64,000 bases of DNA from Nitzschia sp. DOCU1. Its lineage: Eukaryota > Bacillariophyta > Bacillariophyceae > Bacillariales > Bacillariaceae. This document shows positions 31,701 through 41,515 of the stretch, in pieces. A program made the position numbers and the translations under genes. Within the stretch, counting starts at the first letter, position 1, and the number at the start of each line of letters is the position of its first letter. Location: contig OX595986.1 of the NCBI GenBank assembly GCA_951394045.1, positions 4,989,534 to 5,053,533 of the forward strand. Direction: 5' to 3'. The notes beneath the pieces were generated by a model. The model saw nothing but the letters and a program-made list of their open reading frames with translations. It searched no databases and had not been told where the DNA came from.

Positions 31701-32554
31701 TGGACAACACCACGCTCGTCGCACTCAGCGAACTTGCCTCCGACCAAAGCCGAGCCACCGAGACAACCAACACTGATATCCACCGCCTCTTGGACTACTG
31801 TGCCACCCACCCGGACGCCATCTTAAAATACTACGCCAGCGACATGATCCTCGCAATCCACAGCGACGCCGGCTATTTAAATGCAGGCCAGGGACGCAGC
31901 AGAGTGGGCGGTCACTTTTACTTGGACAATCAGCCGCCCAAACAGCCAATCAATAATGGGGCAATATTGAACCCCACGGGCATCCTCCGCCACGTTGCAT
32001 CTTCCGCCGCCGAAGCCGAAACGGGGGGCCTCTTCGTCAACATGAAAGAGGGCACAATTCTGCGCACAACTCTCCACGAAATGGGACACCCACAGACCGC
32101 CACCCCAGTTACCACCGACAATTCCACAGCTGCCGGTATTGCCAACGACACCATCAAACAACAACGTTCCCGTGCCATCGACATGCGATACCACTGGATC
32201 CGTGACCGCATCACCCAACAACAGTTTATTGTCAAATGGGCCCCCGGAACAACGAATCTTGCTGACTACTTCACCAAGCACCATTCGGCCGCACACCACC
32301 AGAAAATGCGTCCGCAATATCTTGCAAATGACCCCAACAGCGGTCATCCATCGGCTTATCTTTGCACTCCTCCAGCATCGTCGACGACTGCCAATGCTCA
32401 CTGCGAGGGTGTGTTGATTCCACATGCCACGTCAGGCATGTCGGCATCCTTTCCAGCAAGCACCGGCCAGTCACAAAGATCCGTTGTCAGCCGAGCGTGC
32501 CAAACTCAAACGGGATTTCCCGCCACATTCAAAACACTCGCAATCTACTCATAA
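28760..32554 (+). CDS. pol: Copia pol: protease, integrase, reverse transcriptase, RNase H
   Basis: The frame is open from the gag stop to TAA 32552-32554, and the last 47 codons lie inside the 3' LTR. The first in-frame ATG is 28817, but joint expression with gag by stop-codon readthrough is possible. Protease: ALDSGASKHF (about 28873). Integrase: Asp in HTDQTGRF, Asp in QRLDNEAST, Glu in NAAERAIRTFKNHF, a D-D-E triad. Reverse transcriptase: CADVKNFYLNTPLD, IEKGMYGLPQSGKLAND, active site FVLVVDDFAI. RNase H: IHSDAGYLN, SSAAEAETGGLF, TDNSTAAGI. Between integrase and reverse transcriptase is a Pro-rich linker with two APRVTP repeats. No frameshift or internal stop is seen. Confidence 0.95.
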   Translation, partial: LFGSTKNTTFTTNPSADLIMYSSLQPIDTSTPDPNDPALDSGASKHFARKITKCCIDIKPVHPRTNPSLSVHTATGETMHSSHTGTINLPKLPATARNAHLFPSMDTHDLLSVGVIADSGCTITFDAKHCLIASDDGEHLYQGYRDNNGLYRLPLPTMPTPVANLVLPTSTTSEIMQFLHASLFSPSVSTLLKAINNNHFTTWPALTSDNVKRHLPKSIATALGHLDQQRKNIQSTKVAHQPTSSTTLDDDDFTPTPAITDGTRTDYIYAAIEKVSSVPTGAIHTDQTGRFPVQSHTGKKYIMVLYDYDSNAILAEPISDRTAKEILRAYKKLHGLLVTRGLRPRLQRLDNEASTILTNFMAQENVDFQLAPPGIHRRNAAERAIRTFKNHFTAGLCTTDPNFPLYLWDELIDQATISLNLLRQSRINPRLSAHAQLHGNYDFNRTPMAPPGIRVVAHNKSDKRPSWGTHGDLGWYVGPAMNHYRCYRVYIPKTQASRINDTVEFFPTAIKMPALSSADAAQHAARDLIHAIENPHPATPFLYGEETMRGIQQLAKIFGLATDPSMTPAAPRVTPHVVEDSPHTTPHAPRVTPNLIEAAHKAAIIPSQAIPDAPLSDLFLAPPPTHPVDYYFANSVIDPITGKSMEYRELITNPATKTVWSKSAANEFGRLAQGVGGRVAGTDTIKFIARQDVPKDRTVTYARFVCTLRPQKSEPERTRLTVGGNLIDYPGDTSAPTADITTAKLHFNSVLSTPNAKCVCADVKNFYLNTPLDRPEFMRIAIDLVPQEIIEEYKLLPLVHNGFIYVRIEKGMYGLPQSGKLANDLLQRRLAKYGYYTARHTPGLWLHSYRPISFVLVVDDFAIKYVGKEHADHLLSILKKYYEGVSTDWDAALFCGISLKWDYDKRTVELSMPGYIAATLAKYNHPMPSRPQHSPHRFNAPQFGVKVQLTDPIDTAPKLSPEGRLRIQKIVGTLLYYGRAVDNTTLVALSELASDQSRATETTNTDIHRLLDYCATHPDAILKYYASDMILAIHSDAGYLNAGQGRSRVGGHFYLDNQPPKQPINNGAILNPTGILRHVASSAAEAETGGLFVNMKEGTILRTTLHEMGHPQTATPVTTDNSTAAGIANDTIKQQRSRAIDMRYHWIRDRITQQQFIVKWAPGTTNLADYFTKHHSAAHHQKMRPQYLANDPNSGHPSAYLCTPPASSTTANAHCEGVLIPHATSGMSASFPASTGQSQRSVVSRACQTQTGFPATFKTLAIYS

Positions 32555-32604
32555 ATTAGATTGCTCATCATCTCTGTGTCTTTCACTTCCGTCTGACTTT
32601 AACA
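32412..32604 (+). repeat. 3' LTR of the copia element
   Basis: Same 193-bp sequence as the 5' LTR with no difference found by eye. The pol stop codon lies inside it. The run before it (GCGAGGGTG) is a weak candidate for the polypurine tract. Confidence 0.95.
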
Positions 32605-33928
32605 GAAGTATCGCCCGAAGAGGAATCATGCCGCTGAAAACGCCGCTTCGAATATTCGTGGGGGCAAGATTAGCCCGCTCGATTCAGAGTTTCGATGGAA
32701 AAGTGAACTCCAAACCCGGTTGCAGGATTGGCCCGAGACAACTGAGGAGCCCCTTTCAAAACGCTTGTTTCGCTCCTTTTGTTGCATAATCTTAATGATC
32801 CAGATCGTTGAAGTAACAACAGATAAGACGCTGCCAGCTACAAAGCCAGTTAGACCAACGGATGCGTTTGAATTTTGATTCAAATATGTTCCTTGATCAG
32901 ACCTGAGCGGATCAGCAGGTGGACGATTGTCAAAGTGAAAGTACCGCAATCTTCTCGTCGAATTGTAGATAGCAAAGTTAGTACACCGGAACAAACCAAC
33001 TTTCTATAGGCTCAGAGGTTCCCAGATAAACTCGACGAGCATTCCTGCTGTTTCTTTTGTTATCAGTAGGGGTCGAATGTCGGTAAGGATCCAAACCTTT
33101 GAACGAATTGAGCGGTGGATGGCCCCGTAATTTTCCTCTCACAGAATGAGTTCTGCATCACAATCTTGAGAGGAATTGTTGCCGCGGTTAGAATCTAGAA
33201 GATACTCCACACCGCTGGGGGATTGAAGGACGCCACATTTTGGGTCGAGACTGCCGAGAAGTGCCCATGTCGGACGGGGTACTGCTCGTGGTCAATTCCA
33301 GTCAATGGTGTGCTTCCTACCGAATATCCAAATACCCTGAAGATCATGTTACTGATGTGCAACAACGCCATATTGGAGAAACTTTGGCTCCCAGAAACAG
33401 CTACTGAGATGGTTCATTTGAACGAGAAAGTTGTCATCGGGCCAAGAGTGGGCAGTAGAATCATTTTTGGAAGCAACCTTTTGATATTTCCGGAATCTGG
33501 AGCATGCTTTCCGAATCTCCCCATTCCCCAATGACGTCATCCCGTGAGGATAAGCTTACGTCCTTTTTTCCCTTTATGTAATCGACTAAGTCGATTTCAG
33601 CACGAAGTCGGAGTGACGACTTTCAACTTTTGACCACGTAGGCCAATTCTTTCATGCCACATCCTCCTTGTTGCTTTGATTGGTGAATGAGGATACGATG
33701 ATGTACTTGTTCCTTCCTTCCAAAACCATCATCCGTTGATTTCTTCGCCACCGATCGACCGACCAGAGGGTATCAATTGACAGCCCACTTCTTGTCGTTG
33801 TTACAACAGCGTATCTAAGTTTGGAAGATCTCGCAGAGTGTTTGTTACTTCGTCGTCGGAAATTGTTCTTTGAAGCAAAGGAGTCATTCCACCCAGTTCA
33901 CGCAAGTCTTCGTTCTCAAGTCTCCAAG
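32605..33928. other. Right flank of the copia element; decayed sequence, no clear gene
   Basis: Two frames look faintly protein-like. One is on the minus strand (32626-32994) with a hydrophobic stretch, GLTGFVAGSVLSVVTSTIWI. One is on the plus strand (33223-33534) reading NGVLPTEYPNTLKIM, weakly like a leucine-rich repeat. Neither is recognisable enough to call. The left flank (27080-27313) also has a short minus frame with an aromatic-rich stretch, so the element may have split an old gene. 33541-33928 is promoter and leader of the next gene. Confidence 0.35.
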
Positions 33929-35572
33929 ATGTTTTCGTCCTCTTGCCTTACGGCCGTCGTCGTGATGGCTTTCTTGGCGCAGAAATCTTCGCTGGTATCC
34001 AGTTTTCAAACGCCCTTGTCGTCGCTATCGACTCACACCAAGAACAGAGTGGGCAGGAGCACGAAGTTGTTTCTGTCGGACTACGAGACCGATAGTTTTG
34101 TCAGCGACCGTGCTTATTACAAGGACGACGCCTTCAGGGTAGCAGGTGAGTCGATTCCAGGTCACAAGGTGCTGGTGCCAAGGAAAGGATCAAGACGACC
34201 GAGACCATTATCAACACCAGGACCTAACACAAATGTCACTACTACAAATGTCAACACAACGCTATTTCCAGAGCCAAGAGGTGGCTTCATGGACGATTAT
34301 CCCTACTCTCCGACCGAACGAGTGGGTGATACGTTCCGCGTCGGCGGTCGTCCCGTAGAAGGCCATACCGTTATTCGTCCTAGAAGAGGACCAAGGCCTC
34401 CCACTGAACGGGGAGAGCATATGCGTGTCAGCACCTCCAACCCAAACTTTGTTAGGACCGATCGCGATCGCAGGAGCTACCGCGAACGGCCGTTTGACGA
34501 GTTTGACGGAGAATATGGTCCGCGCGACAGTGTTTCCCGTGGAGGTACCCCTTTTCGACCTAACACGCAGGATTTGATCGGGGTGGGTCGAATGCCGATG
34601 CAATCTGAAGAGTGGGATCGTTATCGTTATTCAAAGGAACCGGAAAGCCGTTTCAGGCCCGTTGACGGGGTCGACACGTGGAGCAATCCCAGCAGATCCA
34701 GAAGGCGCATAGATAGTTATGATCGTGACGAAGTTCGTTTTTCCAACAGTCAAGGTCGAGAGGAATTGCCACATTTTCTTACCGACGACGAATCTGGCCT
34801 GCCCGTGGAAGGTGACAGAGTCGCCCCTCGAGGAGAACGTCGTGGGCGTCGTGAATTTGAATTACTCGAAGACACTCTTCCACCGGGCGTGGATCGAATG
34901 TCGGTTCGAGAAAAAGAATGGATTGATCTTGAAGAACGCCGAATGCGTAGAAGACCACGCGCAGCCCCACAAGATCTGCGTGGTATTGGAAGCATGCCGA
35001 TGAGAGGTGGAGAATGGGACGACTATAACTACCCCGAACGCCGTGGTCGTCGGGGTTCAGGATACTACGACGATGAAGATGGCTATCGTCGCCGGGATGA
35101 CTATGACTATGCTCGTGGTGGCCGAAGAGAACCTTATCGTCGTCGGGAATTTGCTCGGGGCGACGAGCCTCTTCCCGAGGACTTGCCTCCTCCCCGTCCA
35201 AGGGATGAAATGAGAGACATGCCTCCTCCTCTTCCTCGCGATGAATTTGAGGAGGAATATATCCGTGAAGGCCCCTACATGGTTCGAAATGGCTTGCATT
35301 CTTATAGACGTGAAGATGATGAAGAACGTCGAGAGTTTGAAGAGGATCGTTATCGTGGTGACGAGCCTCGTCCATTCTATTCTAGGGAGGGTGCCGACGT
35401 ACCCTACGAGGAATACAGGAGAGAACGAAACCGGGATTTGTATAATTCCCGCATTAGAGATCGTCCTGGGTCCGTCGCTGGTCCACAGGATGAGGAATCC
35501 ATGGGGGTGGACACTCGATACAAAGCTAGGCAGCAGCATTGGTCCGCCGGCACGAGTTTCGATGTTGCTTAA
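33929..35572 (+). CDS. Putative plastid-targeted Arg/Asp-rich disordered protein with internal repeats
   Basis: 547 residues from ATG 33929; the frame is open further upstream, but this ATG gives a good signal peptide (CLTAVVVMAFLAQKSSLVSS) with Phe at the predicted cleavage (VSS/FQTP) followed by a Ser/Thr-rich transit-like part. That is the bipartite presequence pattern for red-type secondary plastids. The rest is predicted disordered and rich in Arg, Asp, Glu, Pro and Tyr. Two repeat types are visible. FRVxGxxxxGHxVxxPRxGxR occurs at about residues 68-90 and 134-156, with a shorter GLPVEGDRVAPRGERRG at about 290. A GxGxMPMxxxEWDxYxY motif occurs twice (about 215-235 and 353-372). No enzyme domain is seen. 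A linker or scaffold role in the plastid is a guess. Confidence 0.75.
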   Translation: MFSSSCLTAVVVMAFLAQKSSLVSSFQTPLSSLSTHTKNRVGRSTKLFLSDYETDSFVSDRAYYKDDAFRVAGESIPGHKVLVPRKGSRRPRPLSTPGPNTNVTTTNVNTTLFPEPRGGFMDDYPYSPTERVGDTFRVGGRPVEGHTVIRPRRGPRPPTERGEHMRVSTSNPNFVRTDRDRRSYRERPFDEFDGEYGPRDSVSRGGTPFRPNTQDLIGVGRMPMQSEEWDRYRYSKEPESRFRPVDGVDTWSNPSRSRRRIDSYDRDEVRFSNSQGREELPHFLTDDESGLPVEGDRVAPRGERRGRREFELLEDTLPPGVDRMSVREKEWIDLEERRMRRRPRAAPQDLRGIGSMPMRGGEWDDYNYPERRGRRGSGYYDDEDGYRRRDDYDYARGGRREPYRRREFARGDEPLPEDLPPPRPRDEMRDMPPPLPRDEFEEEYIREGPYMVRNGLHSYRREDDEERREFEEDRYRGDEPRPFYSREGADVPYEEYRRERNRDLYNSRIRDRPGSVAGPQDEESMGVDTRYKARQQHWSAGTSFDVA

Positions 35573-36017
35573 GTTGGAACGTGCATATTGAAACGTGCGG
35601 CTGGCGGGGCGAAGGGGGACTTTGATTTTATGGATCATTCGATGCATGTATTGTGGATTAGGAACAAGATGCCGCTGTGGCGTGTTCAACATAATTTTTA
35701 TTATAGATACTGCTTGACGCTTATGATCCAGCGCTAGAAGGTGATAGCATCGGAATCACCCACCACCAAAGTGGCGACGACTAGCCTATCTATTGAAGCT
35801 CGATCTTTGCCGGACGGAACAATTCGTTTTGGTCATGGCGCTAGATTACATTGATCAATCCTCTAGCAGCTAGTAGACGAATCAACGCTTGTATTCCTTG
35901 TTGCTGTTGTAAGAGACGTGATAGTATTAGATTTAATCATGATACGTAGTAGTCTACATTTTGAATTTCTTGTTCTTTTTTGTTTGCGTTGTGTTTCTTT
36001 TTTCTTTGCTTGTTGTC
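35573..36017. other. Convergent intergenic region
   Basis: Lies between the 3' ends of two convergent genes. AT-rich, with no coding signal. Confidence 0.55.
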
Positions 36018-37526
36018 TTACAATACTCCTTCCACAGCCCGTTGAATCTTGTAATGTTCTCGTAATTGTAAATAGTTGATGGTTCCATTCAAAATCACAA
36101 ACGACCCCACAATTTGTGTCGTTCGAATCATGACTCCTCTGGGAAAGAAAGTTGCCAAGACACTGCGTGCCAAAGTCCTGGACAAGGGCGGCCAATGTTT
36201 GACGGCATTATCCACCACGGTTGGGACAGACTTGTCGACAAATTTTTGATATAATTGAGCATACCCCACATGAGGTTCCAACAATTTAAAAGTTGAAAGA
36301 TTGTGTGGTACATGGCTGAGATAACCCGAGACCACACCCGCCACCAAGGATCCAATGGCATTGGCCATCATTCCATCCCCACCCGTCCATACTTGTGCTC
36401 GTTCTTCAAAATAATCTGACATTTGATTGAGCCCAAATCCAAAGACGATTTCTCGTCCACATCGCGGCACCACACCTCTCATCCATCGTGTCGTCATGCT
36501 TTCCGGATTCATATGACCGGCATTTGAAGCTTCCAATATCGACGAAATGGGTGTCATGAGGATTCCTGGTGATAGAGCCGTCCCGATTCGTACTAATTGT
36601 GGCTGCGCGTACTTGTCGGCATCGACATGTTCGTCCAAACGTGCTCGTAAAACTTTGAATCCACAAATATACGCAATGCGTGTCGGCACTTGCACATGCA
36701 TATTGGGAAAGAGTTCTCCCTTGACGCCCGTCAATCGGGCATTGAGCATGGAATTCAAGGCACTTCTATAATAAGATTCAATACCGGCAGCAATTGATAC
36801 CGCAGGTATATTGACTTCTTGTTGTTGCAGTTCCAACATGGGCGTCGCATATTTGCGAGATCCACGCCGGATTTCTTCACACAAGGCTTCGCCAATCGAC
36901 AAGGCCATGTCGGGATGTTGCTTCAAGACGCCCAAAAAGATGTCCCGTTTCATTTCAAAGACTTTGCACGTCTCGGATGTGCATTTTGTCGTGGCATACT
37001 ACGAGTAGAAAAAGATGGAGATGCAGATGTAGACAAGGATTGTGGGTTAGAACAATGTGAGCTTAGAGAACTTTAATTCTCCGTCACCCCACCTTCTTAA
37101 ACTTACCACAGGATCTCCCGCCATGACTTTCATCGAGTTGATACTATTAGCTTTGATGGCATATTCGATATTGTGCACCTTGCCTGTGTTGGGGTCCATC
37201 TTTTTTCGTCGAATGTCTCCACTCTCCAAAAGATAGAACCGATCCGAGAATTCTCCTTGTCTCAGGAGGACGGTATTCTTCGGTAACACCTTGTATTCCA
37301 TGTGTTTCGCGAGAATATCCAAACGATCATCCGACATTTTTTGAAACATTTCACACTTTTTCAATAGATTGCGGCAAGTCTGGCCTGAGTGTTCCGAAGC
37401 GGCGTGCATGGTGGCCAGGGGGACGGGAGTGTGAGGCTTGGCAGAAGAAGCTGATGCAGATGCCGATGCCGCCAGTGGAGGGGACCCTGGGGCATCAGAG
37501 GAAGACGACGAAGAAGAAGAGACCAT
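36018..37526 (-). CDS. Cyclic-nucleotide-binding-fold domain fused to a carrier-like membrane domain
   Basis: Two exons on the minus strand: 37526-37107 and 36971-36018, with a 135-nt GTAAGT...CCGAG intron. The product is 457 residues from ATG 37526 (a longer frame lacks an ATG). Residues 1-45 are Ser/Ala-rich. Residues about 60-170 have the CNB (cAMP-receptor) beta-roll: LKKCEMFQKMSDDRLDILAK, LPKNTVLLRQGEFSDRFYLL, ESGDI, then MAGDPVTCKVFEMKRDIF across the splice. The phosphate-binding cassette with its Glu and Arg is not recognisable, so ligand binding is doubtful. The C-terminal half resembles mitochondrial-carrier (SLC25) repeats: RWMRGVVPRCGREIVFGFG and AGVVSGYLSHVPHNLSTFKL. That part is a moderate-confidence match. 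The pairing suggests a membrane protein with a cytosolic sensor-like domain. Confidence 0.7.
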
Positions 37527-38739
37527 GTTAAGAGCTTGCTTTATGTTGTTTGCAGACAGAAGGCGAGTGGGGGTAGTGAAGGATATGGAGAAGAGGGAGA
37601 GAAGAGAGAGCAAATGCAAAAAATGGGGCTAGCCGTGCCGATGATGTGTAACGACCTTCTTGCATTTGGACGGTGGCGATGGTGGGTGACGACGGCAAGA
37701 GGTCGGTCTTTCGGCTTGGGTGGGGTTGTCAAACACTTGTTCTGACAGCCACCGGGACAAAAAGAGAACCCATATGGTACACCATACATGCTGCCACCAA
37801 TAACAAACTTCCCGCCGAAAATGCAAAACACGAAGCATCTGCGCGGAGGTGCGCAATTTGCTTGCCGCCAGCCAATCAATGAAATCAGGATCATTTTATT
37901 TCATTTAGCATGTGCTACCATACCCGTCGCCATTCCGGCACTATGGTAGATTCCAAAGAATTGCAAAACAGGCGAAGGAGAAGAGAAAAGACGACGACGA
38001 CGACGACGACGATGACCATTCTTCTCCGGAAATTGCGTAATTGATACAATCCTATGTATCGGGGCAAACGACGTTGTCCTACTTGTGGCGTGCCAAGGTT
38101 GCTGAAGAAGAGAACGACAATGAATCGCAGGTATCTCAAATCACTTTCCACAAGTATCATGGCTGGAATACCAAAAGCAACACAAAGGTGGTGGCACCGC
38201 CAAGCACTCTAGCGTTTGGCGAGCGGCTAGCAAGGATACGGCCTTCGAAATTGCGCTTTCTAATCACATCGGCTACTTGATGGGCTTGTTCCACCTTACC
38301 CTGGTCCATGCCACCAAGCTTAAAGTGACGGCTGCAGCCATGTATCGATGACTCCACGGGGAATCTGTTGGGTTTGTCATGCTGGACGGGGAGCGCTCGG
38401 GTTTGTGTTGTTGGACTGGGGCTCTGGTTGAGCCGTCGTGCTTCTTGAAGGCCGTGGCGGTAACTGTTGTATTTGAAAGTGCTGGTTCGGATGGTTTATC
38501 CAATGGGCACGTGAAAATTCTATCGACAGAGGAAAGGGCCAAGGGAATGAAATCGTATCTGAGGTAGGAAAAGCGAAGAAACGTCCACCTTCAAACGACT
38601 CCACGCCCATCGAAGCAATTGGAGAGGAATCCACGTCACCACAAGGATAAAATTGAAGATGATATAAGGGTGGCTGCACCCATCATTACACAGGGCAGCA
38701 GGAGCTCATCAGCTATCTCATCAAAACGCCCGACTTGTC
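37527..38739. other. Intergenic, 5' flank of the CNB-carrier gene
   Basis: Overlapping short frames on both strands, none with motifs. Holds a GAC microsatellite at 37989-38009. Confidence 0.5.
37989..38009. repeat. GAC microsatellite (7 units)
   Basis: Seven perfect GAC units, followed by GAT GAC. Confidence 0.9.
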
Positions 38740-39604
38740 GTGACCGGAAGCAGCGACGACGATTCGCATCGGGCAGACTTTGGGTTTGAATTTCCTTTTT
38801 GGGGGGGCAGCAGACACGCTTGGCATTCTATCAGATTTGGTGCTAGCTATTGTTCCAGCTTGTGCTACTTCAATCCACAAGTTTCGTCCAATCAAACACA
38901 AGGCCTCTCGTCATCGAGGGTTTTCGTCCTTCTGCTGCACTATTTGCTTATCCAAGATCGAGCAACTTCCAGAAGCGGCCACCAACTCACGAGGCGGTAG
39001 GAAGAGGAAGTGAAGGCAAAGAAACATGCAGCCTATCGCCAGACAAAAATTCGCAAGCAACTGCGAGGCTCCTTTTCGCCCTAGTTGACCGCCCAGGCGA
39101 GTGCAAAGGACGGCTGATCGCAGAGCTCGCTTATGCACTACGTGGTGGTCCCCTGGGTTTGTCGGCAACCTCCTCACTCCCAAGCAAGGCAATCGCTGAT
39201 TCACGATCCTCAGACGTGCAGGCATGGGGCAACGGCAAGGAGCGAAACGATTCGTTTGTCGACGACCACGTGCTTGAAGATGCTGTTGGGCTCAAGCTTC
39301 CCAGGGACGAGAAATCATTGACGCAGAGGTGGGAGAAAGCTTTTGTTGACGCTGGCGAGCTCTACGCCCCTCAAGAGGAATTGTGCACCAAGATTTCGTG
39401 GTCGCACCTGACGATCCTCACATGGAGGAAGTCGAAATTGAAGAGGGACATTTGGACATCGACGATGAAATGGATGAGGACGACGAAAGCGATGAAGTCT
39501 TGTTCAGCAATCGAGAGTCGGATGGCGAATGTAGTGAGGGCGACGACGAAGATTCGGATCCATCTCCCGCACTAGCTTCTATTCTACTATCAGTAGCTAC
39601 ATAG
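38740..39604 (+). pseudogene. Unrecognised ORF with acidic tail, frameshifted
   Basis: One frame from about 38850 runs to about 39390 (SLTQRWEKAFVDAGELYAPQ) and then loses sense. The +1-shifted frame takes over with a strongly acidic tail (HMEEVEIEEGHLDIDDEMDE) to TAG 39602-39604. Such acidic tails occur in transposon-encoded and chromatin proteins, but nothing here identifies the family. Confidence 0.35.
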
Positions 39605-40249
39605 ATCAGCAGATCGATTTCTAGCTACACCTCGATCGCACCGTTTTGAATAAATTCTACAATTATCTAAACTTACCGAACTTTTAGCTTCGTATTTTGT
39701 GTTCTCGCACAAAGTTACCGAGCCCCAACGCTACGTCAAAGCAGTTCGATATGGATGGGGAAGGCCACAGCTGCTCTGCCCGGAGGAGAGTTCCCTCTAC
39801 CCACATACGGGAGGCGAGATCCGCCTAGAGATCGCCAGGAGTTGGCTAAAATTCATCGAACTTTTGGCTTCGTTTTTGTATTCTCACACAAAAAGTTACT
39901 AAGCCCCACCGCTACGTCAAAGCAGTTCGATTTCGGAGGGGGTGGGCCACAGCTACTCCGCCCGGAGGAGAGCTCCCTCTACCGACATACGGGAGGGAGA
40001 TCCGCCTAGTAGAGACAACAATCCACTTCACTCGACGGCGAACAGCCGATTCCAATCCTCCACGCACCAGCACAGGTTACACTTAAACTCTCCGCGACGA
40101 GACACGTACGCGAGTGGAGGACGTTTTAAAACCGGAACCACAAACCGGTTGCGTTGATCAGGCTGTTTGTGTGCGGGGAGAATTGGAATCGGGGTCGAGA
40201 TCAGGGATCAGGATCGTTGCTCTGGAAAATGTTGGTTTTGTCCTAGAAC

Positions 40250-40575
40250 AAAATCAGACGCCTGCAACAGGAGAAAAGAACAAGGTGAGTAGCACTGCGG
40301 GAAAGAAATATGATCAAACGACACTGTCGCCAGACAATGCCAACTATACTGAGCCAGACTTACCACAAAGACACCGAATGCATGTACAAACACATCCACC
40401 CACACCATAACCGACCTGCAAAAGGGGGAAAGAACAGGGTATAAGTAGCACTGCGGGAGAGAAATATGATCAAACGGCACTGTCGCCATACAATGCGCAC
40501 TAGACACACACGGACTTACCATAAAGACACCGAATACATACACAACCACAACCACCACAACCAACCTGTAAAACA
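40250..40575. repeat. Two tandem units of about 155 bp within copy B
   Basis: Each unit has GTAGCACTGCGGGAAAGAAA (GGGAGAGAAA in the second), ATATGATCAAACG, CTGTCGCC, an ACTTACCACAAAGACACCGA-like block and a CA-rich end (ACCACAACC). Copy A holds a single unit at about 9770-9860. Confidence 0.8.
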
Positions 40576-41184
40576 AAGAGAGGACTCAACTTTCCAACAA
40601 CAGATCCGGCCAACAAAGTAGCTTTGATTGCAAGGTGAAGCCTTTGCCATCGCGCCAACGTCTTCGTTCTCGCCAATCTTCTCCCCATTCCATTCTAGAC
40701 CGTCACAAGCAAAACCTCATCCGACGACATTCCTCAGCAATCCTCTTCCATTCCCTTGGAGGCCAATTTTTCTGATGGAGTCCAATCATTGGGGTCATGG
40801 ATGTCTGCGTTACCATGTTCGGGACTGGAACATGCCACAGCATCCACTCATCCGCCAACTTGCTGCATCCAACGTGGGACGGGGGGTTCCGGGGTCAATG
40901 GTGTATCACTGGCTTTGCCCCCAGTGCCCCAAGCCATGCCGGTTGCCCCCCTTCCCACTCCTCTTCTTTCGGTTGTTACCTCACAATTTAACATATATTT
41001 TTGTAACCAGGCGGGGATGTACCTTTCACACAAGGGAGATGAACGAGAACGCTTTTGGAGCCGTGGTCGGTAATACTTGCAACAGCTAAAATAGAAAGAG
41101 GAAAATCTTGTGAGAACGAAAGAACACCAGCACGACAGCAAAGAACTCACCTCGAATCAAAGCAACTCTGTCGACAATCAACCG

Positions 41185-41515
41185 ATCTTTCCCGGCGTGC
41201 TACCGCCCCATGCCACGAAATCGTGGGAGGATGATACGATAGCTTTTAGGGTCCCACCCACGGGGACCCCAGGAACGATCGACACGACCTGAACTGCCGC
41301 CACCAGAGCAATCCACAGATCTGTTGAAAAGAAAGAGAGAAGCACAAAGACAGAACACGAGCGAGGATCGATCCCGGCGTGCTGCCGACGGAAGCTTTTA
41401 GGATTCCAGCCGTGGGAACCCCAGGACATTGTTTCACAACAACATCCAGGCGTGCTATCCATCGTAGCTTTTCGGGTCCTACCCGTGAGGACCCGAGGAC
41501 GTCATTTCCACACTT
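41185..41515. repeat. Three imperfect GC-hairpin repeats within copy B
   Basis: Three blocks start with CCGGCGTGCT (or CCAGGCGTGCT) at about 41195, 41376 and 41449. Each then has AGCTTTT followed by a short GC hairpin of the form GGGTCC...CCGTGGGGACCC and AGGA. The hairpin in the first block pairs GGGTCCC with GGGACCC-type arms. Confidence 0.7.

Larger units (their letters stand above)
27314..32604 (+). mobile_element. Complete Ty1/copia LTR retrotransposon (CoDi type)
   Basis: A whole element bounded by TG...CA. The two 193-bp LTRs look identical by eye, and a perfect 5-bp target-site duplication GAAGT flanks it (27309-27313 and 32605-32609). Gag and pol are both open and lie in the same frame, separated by one TGA. 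The order integrase before reverse transcriptase is Ty1/copia. The primer-binding site abuts the left LTR. Identical LTRs and intact frames indicate recent insertion, so the element may still be mobile. It landed in a non-coding or already decayed region. Confidence 0.96.

Noticed and set aside
33223..33534. Possible leucine-rich-repeat exon
   Set aside because: Only one repeat-like phrase (NGVLPTEY) with poor spacing; not enough to call.
38377..38679. Minus frame of 100 codons upstream of the acidic-tail ORF
   Set aside because: Pro/Ser-rich, no motif, overlapped by a plus frame of similar length.
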